Shown: piece by piece, positions 1 to 7,155 of the stretch | Layout: each line of letters opens with the position of its first letter | How positions within the stretch are numbered: the stretch's first letter is position 1 | Assembly: GCA_039915945.1 (NCBI GenBank) | Contig: JBDSMH010000101.1 | Span: 62,001-126,000, forward strand | Length of the DNA stretch: 64,000 nucleotides | DNA from: DATLFA01 sp039915945 | GTDB lineage: Bacteria > Actinomycetota > Acidimicrobiia > Acidimicrobiales > WLNW01 | Reading direction: 5' to 3' | Position numbers and translations under genes: made by a program | The notes under the pieces: generated by a model | What the model was told of the DNA's origin: nothing | Seen by the model: only the letters and a program-made list of their open reading frames with translations | Database searches by the model: none

Positions 1-725
1 GCGTCGAACTCGGGGCAGGCCCAGCGCTCCCACGGCCCAGCGGCGAGGCGGCGCGGGTCGCCCTGCGCGTCGACGCAGGCGCGCAGGTACTGCTGCAGCA
101 CCGCGACATCGGCGGCCGTGCCGACCGGGCCTTGACCGGGCACGATGATGTCGCCGAACTCGACGACGCGGTCGAGCGCATCGGCCCATGCCCCTGGATC
201 TCCGTCGAAGGCCAACGGCCGAACTCCGAACGAACACATCGCCCCCGCGAACACCACGCCCGCTCCCGGCACCTGCACGACGAGGTTCTGTTCGATCTGA
301 CCGGTGGTGGGCACCGCGATGATCGCGGGCGTGAGCCATGCCGCATCGACCACGACGTGGCTGACCGCCCGGGCCGCCATGTCGTCGAACTGGTCCGCGA
401 CGTCGGGATAGAGCCGCCGGTAGCCGTCGACATTCGGCGGCTGATCGAGATGGGCACTGATCTGGCCGGTCCCGTAGACGGCCGCCAGCCGGAAACGCCC
501 TGCTCCGCCGACATAGGGGACATGCGACGACGTCAGCACGACCCGGCGCACCGGTGGGCCGAGCGCCTCGATGGCGGCCGCCGCGGCCTCGGTGCGGGCG
601 CCCCCGATCAACGTGTCGATGACCGTCACGCCGTCGGCTTCGACGACGATCCCGGCGTTGGTGACCCCTCGGCCCAACGGCTGGCCGAGCCACACCGACA
701 GCCCGGTCGCCACGTTCTGCAACAC
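1..725 (-). CDS. MBL-fold hydrolase-like protein, metal site degenerate (3' end outside window)
   Basis: Reading leftward, the protein begins VLQNVATGLSVWLGQPLG and continues with an MBL-fold pattern: an early VTVIDTLIGG strand, a strand ending VVLTSS, and later a GDPGAWADALDRVVEFG helix followed by VPGQGP. In active family members these places hold THxHxDH and VPGHGP. Here the first motif reads TSSHVPY and the second GQGP, so most zinc ligands are missing and hydrolase activity is doubtful. The GTG start is chosen because GAGGAG lies six bases upstream; an in-frame ATG at 794 would add 23 residues. The gene runs off the left edge. Fold assignment is fairly safe; substrate unknown. Confidence 0.7.
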   Translation of the reverse strand, partial: MLQNVATGLSVWLGQPLGRGVTNAGIVVEADGVTVIDTLIGGARTEAAAAAIEALGPPVRRVVLTSSHVPYVGGAGRFRLAAVYGTGQISAHLDQPPNVDGYRRLYPDVADQFDDMAARAVSHVVVDAAWLTPAIIAVPTTGQIEQNLVVQVPGAGVVFAGAMCSFGVRPLAFDGDPGAWADALDRVVEFGDIIVPGQGPVGTAADVAVLQQYLRACVDAQGDPRRLAAGPWERWACPEFD

Positions 726-973
726 CGCATTCTCCTCGCGCCGGGGTATCGGGCTCCCAGTTTGGCGGGTCGGACGGCCCGTTGTCGGGCCCATCGTTGT
801 GTGACGGCGCGGTAACGCGTATATTTCAAGCGGATTGCAGAACGGTCACGCTACGTGGTTCCCCAGGAGGCAACTCCGCCACGCTGCGTAATCGAATGGC
901 AACACCGCTTGCAGGGCCCGCACAGTCCTCGTGAGCAACATGGGCAACGAGATCGGGAGAGCGAGGAAAGCGA

Positions 974-1624
974 GTGGTGCTTTCGGCAGTCAGTCGAGCG
1001 CGGCGCACGTCTTCCTCCGACGTCTTCTGGTCGGTTGAGCGAGCCGACCGAGTGCGCCTCGTGGCCGAACTCGTGTCGGTCGCGTCGCCGACCGTCGTGT
1101 TCACTCGAAGCTCCGCCGACGCGACTCGAATCGCCGGTGAGCTGTCGCGCCACGGGGTTCCCGCGGCGGCCATCGAACAGCGCGACTTCAACGCCGATCG
1201 AGTGCGCGCTCGTGTCGTCACCGATGATTCCGGATTCACCAGTCCCGTCGGTAGTGCGCAACTGCTCGTGCACTTCGATCCCGCGACCAACGCCCGGCGC
1301 TATCGCCGTCGATTCGAACAAGTGGCAAACCCGTCGGCGATCGTCGTCACGTTGGTCGTGCCCGAGCGCATCGACGAGACCACACAGTTGTTGACACGCC
1401 TCGACGGCGGAGGCGCGATTACGTCGCCTGATGTCAGTGTGATCCGCACTCGCCGCCGCACTGGCGCGTCGGCCGATGGCGACAGTCCCGTCGAGCGGGC
1501 GCGCACCTTCATTCAGCAGCGCGGCGCATCGACCAAGTACCGCACGTCGCGGTTGGGGCGCTTCGTCATCGCCAGGGTTCGCGACCTCACAACGTGGTTG
1601 CGATCCCGCCGTCAATCGCAATAA
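974..1624 (+). CDS. Stand-alone protein resembling the C-terminal domain of DEAD-box helicases
   Basis: The 216-residue product carries, from about residue 38, SPTVVFTRSSADATRIAGEL, which matches motif IV of RecA-like helicase domain 2. It is followed by LLVHFDPATNARRYRRRFEQ near residues 97-116, at the place of motifs Va/VI (usually VVHFDPP...YxHRxGRTAR), and then SAIVVTLVVPE. There is no DEAD-containing domain 1, and the second arginine of motif VI is not clearly kept, so ATP hydrolysis is unlikely. A GAGGAAAG ribosome site precedes the GTG start. Its 3' end overlaps the convergent SDR gene by 38 bases. It may be a scaffold or regulator derived from a helicase; function unknown. Confidence 0.62.
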   Translation: MVLSAVSRARRTSSSDVFWSVERADRVRLVAELVSVASPTVVFTRSSADATRIAGELSRHGVPAAAIEQRDFNADRVRARVVTDDSGFTSPVGSAQLLVHFDPATNARRYRRRFEQVANPSAIVVTLVVPERIDETTQLLTRLDGGGAITSPDVSVIRTRRRTGASADGDSPVERARTFIQQRGASTKYRTSRLGRFVIARVRDLTTWLRSRRQSQ

Positions 1625-2375
1625 CAGAGCCCGTCACATACGAGCCGGCGTGCGACGCGAGGAAGATTGCTGCGCCGGCGATGTCGTCGCCCCGTCCGAT
1701 GCGCGACAGCGGCGACATCGACGCCAGTTGATCGCCCATTCGCTCGAGCGTCTGTTTCATCATTCGGCTCTCGAACGGACCCGGTGCCAGTGCGTTGACC
1801 GTGATGTGCAGCGGGCCCAGTCGCTTCGCCAGCACCGGCGTCAAATGATGAACCGCCGCCTTGCTCGCGGCATAGGCATAAACCTCGAGTGACTGCTCGG
1901 GCACGTGCAAGCCGTGAATCGAACCGATGTTGATGACCCGCGCCGGATCATCGGCGGTGCCGGCCGCGGTCAACGCGGGAGTGAGGAGCTTGGTCAAGTT
2001 GAACGCGCCGCGCACGTTGAGATTCATGACGCGATCCCACGCGGCGTCGGGATACTCCGCGAACGGCGCGCCCCAGTTCGCTCCTGAATTGTTGACGAGG
2101 ATCGACAACGACGACTCTCGCTCGAGATACGCGTTCACGAGTGAAACGCATCCTTTTTCGGTCGCGAGATCTGCCGCGAGAGCGTGGCACGCGCCGTATT
2201 CGGATAGCTCAAGCGCGGTCTGCTCACACTGATCGAGTTTGCGCGACGCGATGTAGACGGTGGCCCCCGCCTCGATGAGGCCTTGCGCGATCATGCGCCC
2301 GATGCCTTGGCCTCCACCAGTGACGAGCGCCGTTTTGCCGTCGAGGCTAAAAAGCCGATGCAGCGCATCAGTCAC
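1587..2375 (-). CDS. SDR-family NAD(P)-dependent oxidoreductase
   Basis: A 262-residue classical short-chain dehydrogenase/reductase. Residues 14-26 give the TGGGQGIG dinucleotide-binding loop, NNSGANWG stands for the NNAG motif, and the catalytic Ser and Tyr-x-x-x-Lys are visible as NIGSIHG and YAYAASKAA. The C-terminus VTGSVIAIDGG is typical of FabG-like members. The start overlaps the stop of the upstream NTF2-like gene by four bases (ATGA), so the two are probably translated together. Substrate cannot be read from sequence; pairing with an NTF2-like protein is common in steroid or aromatic degradation gene sets, which is only a hint here. Confidence 0.9.
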   Translation of the reverse strand: MTDALHRLFSLDGKTALVTGGGQGIGRMIAQGLIEAGATVYIASRKLDQCEQTALELSEYGACHALAADLATEKGCVSLVNAYLERESSLSILVNNSGANWGAPFAEYPDAAWDRVMNLNVRGAFNLTKLLTPALTAAGTADDPARVINIGSIHGLHVPEQSLEVYAYAASKAAVHHLTPVLAKRLGPLHITVNALAPGPFESRMMKQTLERMGDQLASMSPLSRIGRGDDIAGAAIFLASHAGSYVTGSVIAIDGGIATTL

Positions 2376-2839
2376 AGCTGAACCTCCATTCGTAGGTGCC
2401 GTGAGAGGTCACCGATGAGATCCACCAGTGTGTAGTCGCGAAAACTCCATTGCCAACCATCGGCGACGCGCTCGAAGGTGTCGTGGTAGCGACCCGCAAT
2501 GATCGGCTGCAGGGGGAAGCCTTCGAGTTGCTGGAACACGGTGTAGTACGAACGGCAAGTCGCCACGCCGCCCGCCTCGTCGACCTCGATGTTCGCGTTG
2601 GTGATGACGTGCTTGGTGCGCGGTGTCCCGTCGGCGTGGAGGATGACGTTGTCCTGCCACACTTTCAACAATGCCTCCGAATCGATCAGGGTTGCACCGG
2701 CCGGACCGACCCCGACCTTGATCTGAGCGCGGGCGAAGAGGCGGGCGGCGCGGTCGAGGTCACCGGTGTCGATGCACTCGGCGTAGGTCGCGAGCAGGTT
2801 GGTGATGGCGACTGCGGCGGTGGGCGTGTCGACGGGCAT
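2372..2839 (-). CDS. NTF2-like / SnoaL-like small protein
   Basis: A 155-residue protein starting MPVDTPTAAVAITNLLATYA. The segment ECIDTGDLDRAARLFARAQI, later HVITNANIEVDE, RSYYTVFQQLEG and GRYHDTFERVADGWQWSFRD follow the helix plus curved sheet layout of the NTF2/SnoaL-like cone fold (SnoaL_4 type), where small hydrophobic ligands bind. The ATG at 2839 has GGAGG seven bases upstream and is preferred over an upstream in-frame start at 2923. It forms a two-gene operon with the SDR. It could be an isomerase, cyclase or ring-hydroxylating dioxygenase beta-like subunit; no partner alpha subunit lies nearby. Confidence 0.82.
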   Translation of the reverse strand: MPVDTPTAAVAITNLLATYAECIDTGDLDRAARLFARAQIKVGVGPAGATLIDSEALLKVWQDNVILHADGTPRTKHVITNANIEVDEAGGVATCRSYYTVFQQLEGFPLQPIIAGRYHDTFERVADGWQWSFRDYTLVDLIGDLSRHLRMEVQL

Positions 2840-2898
2840 GGGAGCCTCCGTTCGGGCGATGGCCCCGGAGGTTAGTGCGACTGGTATCGTCGCTCGCC

Positions 2899-3807
2899 GT
2901 GCTCGCATCGTTTCCCAGTCCATCGAGCAACGCCATCCACATTGGCGATCTGCAACTGCGCGCCTACGGACTGATGATCGCGCTCGGCGTCTTCGCCGCA
3001 GTGTGGTTGAGCCAAAAGCGCTGCCCGGCGCGCAACATCGATCCGATGGCTATCCAGAATCTGGCGTTGCGGGCCGTGCCGGCGGGGCTCATCGGTTCCC
3101 GCGTGTATCACGTGCTGACCGATTGGCGGGCGTTCGAAGGACGTTGGCTCGACGTCTTCAAGATCTGGCAGGGCGGCCTCGGCATTCCGGGCGGTTTGTT
3201 GGCGGGTGTGGTCACCGGCGTGCTCTACGCGAAGCGCATGCGGATACACACCGGCGATCTGCTCGACGTCGTCGCCCCTGCGCTGCCGCTCGCGCAGGCA
3301 ATCGGCCGTATCGGCAACTGGTTCAACCAAGAGCTCTTCGGCCGGCCGTCGTCGTTGCCGTGGGCGGTTCGCATCGACCCCGAGCATCGACCGGCGCGCT
3401 ACGCGGCAGATACCGCATTCCAACCGACGTTCCTCTACGAAATGTTGTGGAACATCGCGCTCGCGTTGTTTCTGCTGTGGCTCGATCGCAAGAAGATCGT
3501 GCCTCGCGGCCGTCTGCTGGCCGTGTACGTCATCGGCTACGGCGTCGGCCGCCTGTGGATCGAGTTGCTGCGCGTCGATCCGGCCGGTCATCTGTTGGGC
3601 GTACGCGTCAATGTGTGGGTCAGCTTGCTCGCGGTCGTCGGTGGCACCGCGTGGCTGTTGATGCCACGCCGCCCGCGCGCGCAGGCCGAGAGCGAACCGC
3701 ACGATGTAGACGACGACGCCGATGACGAAGATCTCGCCGATGACGAAGATCTCGCCGACGACGAACTCGACCTCGAGCCCGAAGCCGAGGCCGAGATCAG
3801 CGAGTGA
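2899..3807 (+). CDS. lgt: Prolipoprotein diacylglyceryl transferase (Lgt)
   Basis: Lgt transfers diacylglycerol from phosphatidylglycerol to the lipobox cysteine of prelipoproteins at the cytoplasmic membrane. The product starts VLASFPSPSSNAIHIGDLQL and contains LRAYGLMIALGV, the GGLGIPGGLLAGV segment, the family signature IGRIGNWFNQE, and FQPTFLYEMLWN, with several hydrophobic segments. The GTG at 2899 is favoured over 2875 because family members start just before this segment and a TATCGT box lies eight bases upstream, suggesting a leaderless mRNA. The last 50 residues are an acidic tail with a repeated DDEDLA unit, seen mainly in actinobacterial Lgt. The 3' end overlaps the convergent kinase gene by 11 bases. 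Confidence 0.95.
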   Translation: MLASFPSPSSNAIHIGDLQLRAYGLMIALGVFAAVWLSQKRCPARNIDPMAIQNLALRAVPAGLIGSRVYHVLTDWRAFEGRWLDVFKIWQGGLGIPGGLLAGVVTGVLYAKRMRIHTGDLLDVVAPALPLAQAIGRIGNWFNQELFGRPSSLPWAVRIDPEHRPARYAADTAFQPTFLYEMLWNIALALFLLWLDRKKIVPRGRLLAVYVIGYGVGRLWIELLRVDPAGHLLGVRVNVWVSLLAVVGGTAWLLMPRRPRAQAESEPHDVDDDADDEDLADDEDLADDELDLEPEAEAEISE

Positions 3808-4771
3808 GTGCCGCCGCGAATCGGGCGATGTACGAGCGTCCGTCGATGGTCTGGCGCATGCGGTTCAACGGATGATGCGGCGAGAGGTCGCGCGCGGAAA
3901 CCCGTGGGGGGAACCGCAACAGCTCGCGCATGTCGAATGAGATCGAGTAGAGCACCAATCGTGCGCCCAGTCGCGGGACCTCGAAGAGCGCGGGATAGGC
4001 CTGCGCCAGCCATCCTGGGACGTTGCGGTAATCGCGCGGATCAGCCAGTCGTTCGTACGCGGGTGCGACGTGTAAGAAGGGCAACGCACAACAGCGCAAC
4101 AAGATGTCGAGATCGACGTCGGGCGGTGCGCCGTGCGCCCACTCATAATCGAGCATGGTGAGCTTGCGTCCGTCCCACAGGATGTTCTCGAAGGTCAGAT
4201 CACCGTGGACCAATGTCGTGTCGTTGAACGGCTCGAGTGCTTGTGCTTGCTCGTGCACGAGTAACGACACATCGGACATGAGCGTGGTATCGACATGGGG
4301 GAGACGCCGTGCGTCTTCGATGGCGCGCATCAACGGTTCGGCGGCGTTTGCCGCGCCGGCACGAAGAAGCTGAGGCGCTTCGATCGCGGGCAACTCCTGC
4401 GGTGTGCGCGTGTGATGGAGCAACTGCAGTTGGTGCGAGAGTTGCGTGACCGCGTTCTGCCGGGCGCTGTCGCTCATCGATGCCCAGCAGTGCGCGAGCG
4501 GACGACCGGGAATGCGTTCGAGTATCAAGTAGTCGGCGCCGACCTCACCGCCGTACGCGACGATCGGTGGATACCTGAGTTCGGCCGGTAGATGTCGTGA
4601 GAGAAATGCCTCGCGCCGCAACCGTCCGTCGCCGGCTTTGTTGAAACGCACTGCATGCGTTTCGGTGAGCCACACTTCATTGGTCACGCTGCATGCCAAC
4701 TCGAATTTCGACGCGTCGAGTCCAACGCTCATCAGCGTTTTACGGGCCTTCAGCTCGGAGAGTTTGGGCAT
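3797..4771 (-). CDS. Aminoglycoside phosphotransferase (APH)-family kinase
   Basis: A 324-residue kinase-like protein. VRFNKAGDGRLRREAFLSRH gives the nucleotide-contacting lysine region, YLILERIPGRPL the hinge, LVHGDLTFENILWDG (near residue 196) the catalytic loop with HGD and the metal-binding Asn, and LTMLDYEWAHGAPPDVDLD the second metal motif. All catalytic residues are present, so it should be an active small-molecule kinase. Many chromosomal APH-family enzymes act on sugars, choline or macrolides; resistance to a drug cannot be inferred. It is a single gene with a long upstream gap that probably holds its promoter. Confidence 0.85.
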   Translation of the reverse strand: MPKLSELKARKTLMSVGLDASKFELACSVTNEVWLTETHAVRFNKAGDGRLRREAFLSRHLPAELRYPPIVAYGGEVGADYLILERIPGRPLAHCWASMSDSARQNAVTQLSHQLQLLHHTRTPQELPAIEAPQLLRAGAANAAEPLMRAIEDARRLPHVDTTLMSDVSLLVHEQAQALEPFNDTTLVHGDLTFENILWDGRKLTMLDYEWAHGAPPDVDLDILLRCCALPFLHVAPAYERLADPRDYRNVPGWLAQAYPALFEVPRLGARLVLYSISFDMRELLRFPPRVSARDLSPHHPLNRMRQTIDGRSYIARFAAALTR

Positions 4772-4941
4772 CTCATAGATTCTTCATACGACGGGTTTTC
4801 ACAAGATGACATGATGTTCGTCATCACTATGCCCACTATTGATGGCAAAGGAGACGCGTGTCCGGCCAGAGTCGAAATACATTCGTCGGGCTTAGGTCGC
4901 ACGCCCTATCCATCGTCACGAACTGCCCTGAGATGACACCG

Positions 4942-5769
4942 TTACTGCGACAATATTGCGTCGCTGAGGCGGGGCCACTCGATCGTGGCCCATTCGCCGA
5001 ACTCTCGGTTGGTGAGCGCGATGACGCTGCGGCGAGCCGAGGGATCAATCCACAAGAACGTGCCGCTGCGGCCGAAATGCCCGTAGGTGCCCGCGGAGTT
5101 GAGCGATCCGGTCCAGTGCGGTGACTTGCCGTTGCGGATTTCGGGCCCGAGTCCCCAGCTGTTGTCGTCCTGGCGGCCGAAGCCGGGAAGAATGCCGCTG
5201 AGCCCAGGGTGATGCGGCGTCACCATGCGTTCGTGGGTGGTGCTCGATATCAGTCGCGGTGCTCGCAACTCGTGCAGCAGCATGACGAGATCGTCGATGG
5301 TCGACACCCCGCCCGACGCCGGCGAACCGCTCAACGCAGTCGAGCGCATTGCGAGCGGCGCGAACACGGCGTCGTGAAGATAGGTATCGAAAGGCATTCC
5401 GCTACGGCGAGCCACCGCGTCTGCGGCGAGCTCGTAGCCGGCATTCGAATAGATGCGTCGGTGCGCGGCGGTCGCAAGCCAGCGTGCCGGCGCGTCGGGT
5501 GCGAGACCCGACGAGTGCGACAACAGATCATCGAGGCGAAGTGGCGAGAGCTCGGGCCGCTCGAGCAACGCCGCGACATCGTCGTCGAGGGCCACCGTGC
5601 CTTCCTCGACGGCGATCAGCACCGCCAACGCCGTCGCGAGCTTGGTGAGCGAGGCGAGAGGGAAGCGCTGCTCGCGTGATCCAACGATCGTGACCTCGTC
5701 GTCGACGATGCTCGCGGCGGCGACGGCGTCGACCGGCCACTGGAGTACCAGGTCGATCGCGTGGGTCAC
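4942..5769 (-). CDS. Serine hydrolase, beta-lactamase / PBP4-like family
   Basis: A 275-residue product with the class C beta-lactamase-like triad: SxxK as PLASLTKLATAL (near residue 37), YxN as RIYSNAGYELAAD, and the KTG-equivalent HFGRSGTFLWIDP near the C-terminus. DLLSHSSGLAPD is the usual conserved helix. No signal peptide is seen, so a cytoplasmic esterase or peptidase is likely. The GTG at 5769 begins VTHAIDLVLQWP; an ATG at 5793 would add eight residues. The divergent cyclase-domain gene begins 75 bases away. Confidence 0.85.
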   Translation of the reverse strand: MTHAIDLVLQWPVDAVAAASIVDDEVTIVGSREQRFPLASLTKLATALAVLIAVEEGTVALDDDVAALLERPELSPLRLDDLLSHSSGLAPDAPARWLATAAHRRIYSNAGYELAADAVARRSGMPFDTYLHDAVFAPLAMRSTALSGSPASGGVSTIDDLVMLLHELRAPRLISSTTHERMVTPHHPGLSGILPGFGRQDDNSWGLGPEIRNGKSPHWTGSLNSAGTYGHFGRSGTFLWIDPSARRSVIALTNREFGEWATIEWPRLSDAILSQ

Positions 5770-5844
5770 GGCCCCACCGTAGCCAGCGCGCATAGGTCAA
5801 AAGGTGCGCGTCGTGGGTTGCCCCGCACGGTACGGTTGTCGTAA

Positions 5845-6381
5845 ATGTCCGATGTTGTACATTTCCAAGGTGGAGGAGCCCGAGTCGATCGCACGTTCGC
5901 GTTCATCGACCTGTCCGGGTTCACCGCCTACACCGATGCCAACGGCGACGACGAAGCAGTAAAAGTCCTCGGCGGCTTTCGCAGCGCCGTGCGCGACATC
6001 GCGTCACGCCGCGCCGTGCGCATCGCCAAATGGTTGGGTGACGGTGCGATGTTGGTCGCGGTCGAAGCCGAGCCGGGCATCGAGGCGGTCATCGACATCG
6101 AGCGCCGCATCGAAGAGATCGGCTCACCACTGCCGCTGCGCGCCGGCTTGGCCGGTGGTCCCGTGTTGCTCTTCGAAGGCGACGACTACATCGGTGCTTC
6201 GGTCAACCTGGCGTCGCGCCTCTGCGACATGGCCCAACCGCGCGAGGTGCTCGCGCCGGCCGACCTCGTGTCGTCGCTTCTGGTCAATACCAAAGCGCTA
6301 CCCATCGGCTCGCGTCACGTCAGCGGTTTCGCGCAGCCGATCGAGGTCGTGCGCCTGATCTCGGCCGACCTGCGGGTCTGA
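5845..6381 (+). CDS. Adenylate/guanylate cyclase catalytic-domain protein
   Basis: A 178-residue single-domain protein of the class III nucleotidyl cyclase fold. TFAFIDLSGFTAYTDANG near residue 17 holds the first metal-binding aspartate, and KWLGDGAMLVAV the second (GDG). RAGLAGGPVLLFEGDDYIGASVNLASRL matches the strand and helix that place the transition-state Asn/Arg, here VNLASR. No sensor, membrane or HAMP region is present, so it could make cAMP only as a dimer. Single-domain cyclases of this kind are numerous in actinobacteria; activity and signal are unknown. Confidence 0.82.
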   Translation: MSDVVHFQGGGARVDRTFAFIDLSGFTAYTDANGDDEAVKVLGGFRSAVRDIASRRAVRIAKWLGDGAMLVAVEAEPGIEAVIDIERRIEEIGSPLPLRAGLAGGPVLLFEGDDYIGASVNLASRLCDMAQPREVLAPADLVSSLLVNTKALPIGSRHVSGFAQPIEVVRLISADLRV

Positions 6382-6386
6382 GTTCG

Positions 6387-6677
6387 TCAGAGCCGGCGCG
6401 TCTCGTTCAACTCGGTGACGAGTTCGTACAGCGCGAAGGCCGCGTCGTCGACGTTCGCATTCGCATCATCGCGGAGTAGTTGCACCCGGTCGCGTGACCA
6501 GCCCGCGGTCGCGCCGGCCGCCTCGACGAGTTCGTTCCACGGTGCCTCGCGCCCGAGCAGAACGGCGAGGGCGGCCCCGGTCGCGGCGCGCAATCGCGGC
6601 AATCGACCGTCTGCGCACGGATCGTCGAGCACCGCACTGAGTCGCTCGGCCTCGCGCTTACTGAGCTTCTTGCTCAT
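6387..6677 (-). CDS. Hypothetical small alpha-helical protein
   Basis: A 96-residue charged protein (starts MSKKLSKREAERLSAVLDDP) with predicted helices throughout and two Arg-rich stretches. I do not recognise a family. It ends six bases from the cyclase-domain gene on the opposite strand and is divergent from the acidic protein gene to the right. Coding is supported by third-position G/C bias and a clean open frame of the right size between two genes. Confidence 0.55.
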   Translation of the reverse strand: MSKKLSKREAERLSAVLDDPCADGRLPRLRAATGAALAVLLGREAPWNELVEAAGATAGWSRDRVQLLRDDANANVDDAAFALYELVTELNETRRL

Positions 6678-6750
6678 GGCTGGTGGGGCGTTCGAATCAT
6701 CGTGCGGATCGTTCTACATTTCTTGCCGTGGCGCGTCGAAAACGCCTGAT

Positions 6751-7119
6751 GTGAGACCGAGCGAACGTGCCGCCAACCTGCGTCGGGCCCGTCGCCGCAC
6801 ACTGTTCGCTCCGACCGTGGGCCCGCACGGCGAACCTGACCCCGAAGCCGAACCGCCTATTGCGGCCCCCTCGATTGCGTCCCCTGCGGTTGCGCGCCCC
6901 GTCGAGGCCTCGCCCTTGGTCGGGGCCCCGAGCGCTGAACTCGCCAGGGTGGACTTCGCACTCGACGAGTTCGTGGTCGACGACGACGACTACCCCGAGG
7001 TGAGCTTCGCCCAGCGCCGCGTCGCGCCGGTTGCGTCCGCGCCGGACCGGGTCGACGACATCGACGACTGGCTCGAAGAGTTCGCGGTCTCGGACGGCCT
7101 CGACGCCCTGCCCCACTGA
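6751..7119 (+). CDS. Hypothetical protein, Pro/Ala-rich middle and acidic tail
   Basis: The likely start is GTG at 6751 (VRPSERAANLRRARRRTLFA), giving 122 residues. An Arg-rich N-terminus is followed by a low-complexity P/A/E segment and an acidic C-terminus with DDDDYPEV and DDIDDWLEEFAV. No known domain is seen. The frame stays open to 6415 but the upstream part overlaps the 6387-6677 gene antisense and is unlikely to be coding. It lies 36 bases before the methylase gene and may be co-transcribed. The start is uncertain. Confidence 0.5.
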   Translation: MRPSERAANLRRARRRTLFAPTVGPHGEPDPEAEPPIAAPSIASPAVARPVEASPLVGAPSAELARVDFALDEFVVDDDDYPEVSFAQRRVAPVASAPDRVDDIDDWLEEFAVSDGLDALPH

Positions 7120-7155
7120 CGGGGGCCACCTTCTCTCTGCCCTACGCTCCCGTCG

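Noticed and set aside
132..815. Plus-strand ORF of 227 residues at the left edge
   Set aside because: The minus strand gives a coherent MBL-fold protein with a ribosome site; the plus reading is Arg/His/Asp-rich shadow sequence.
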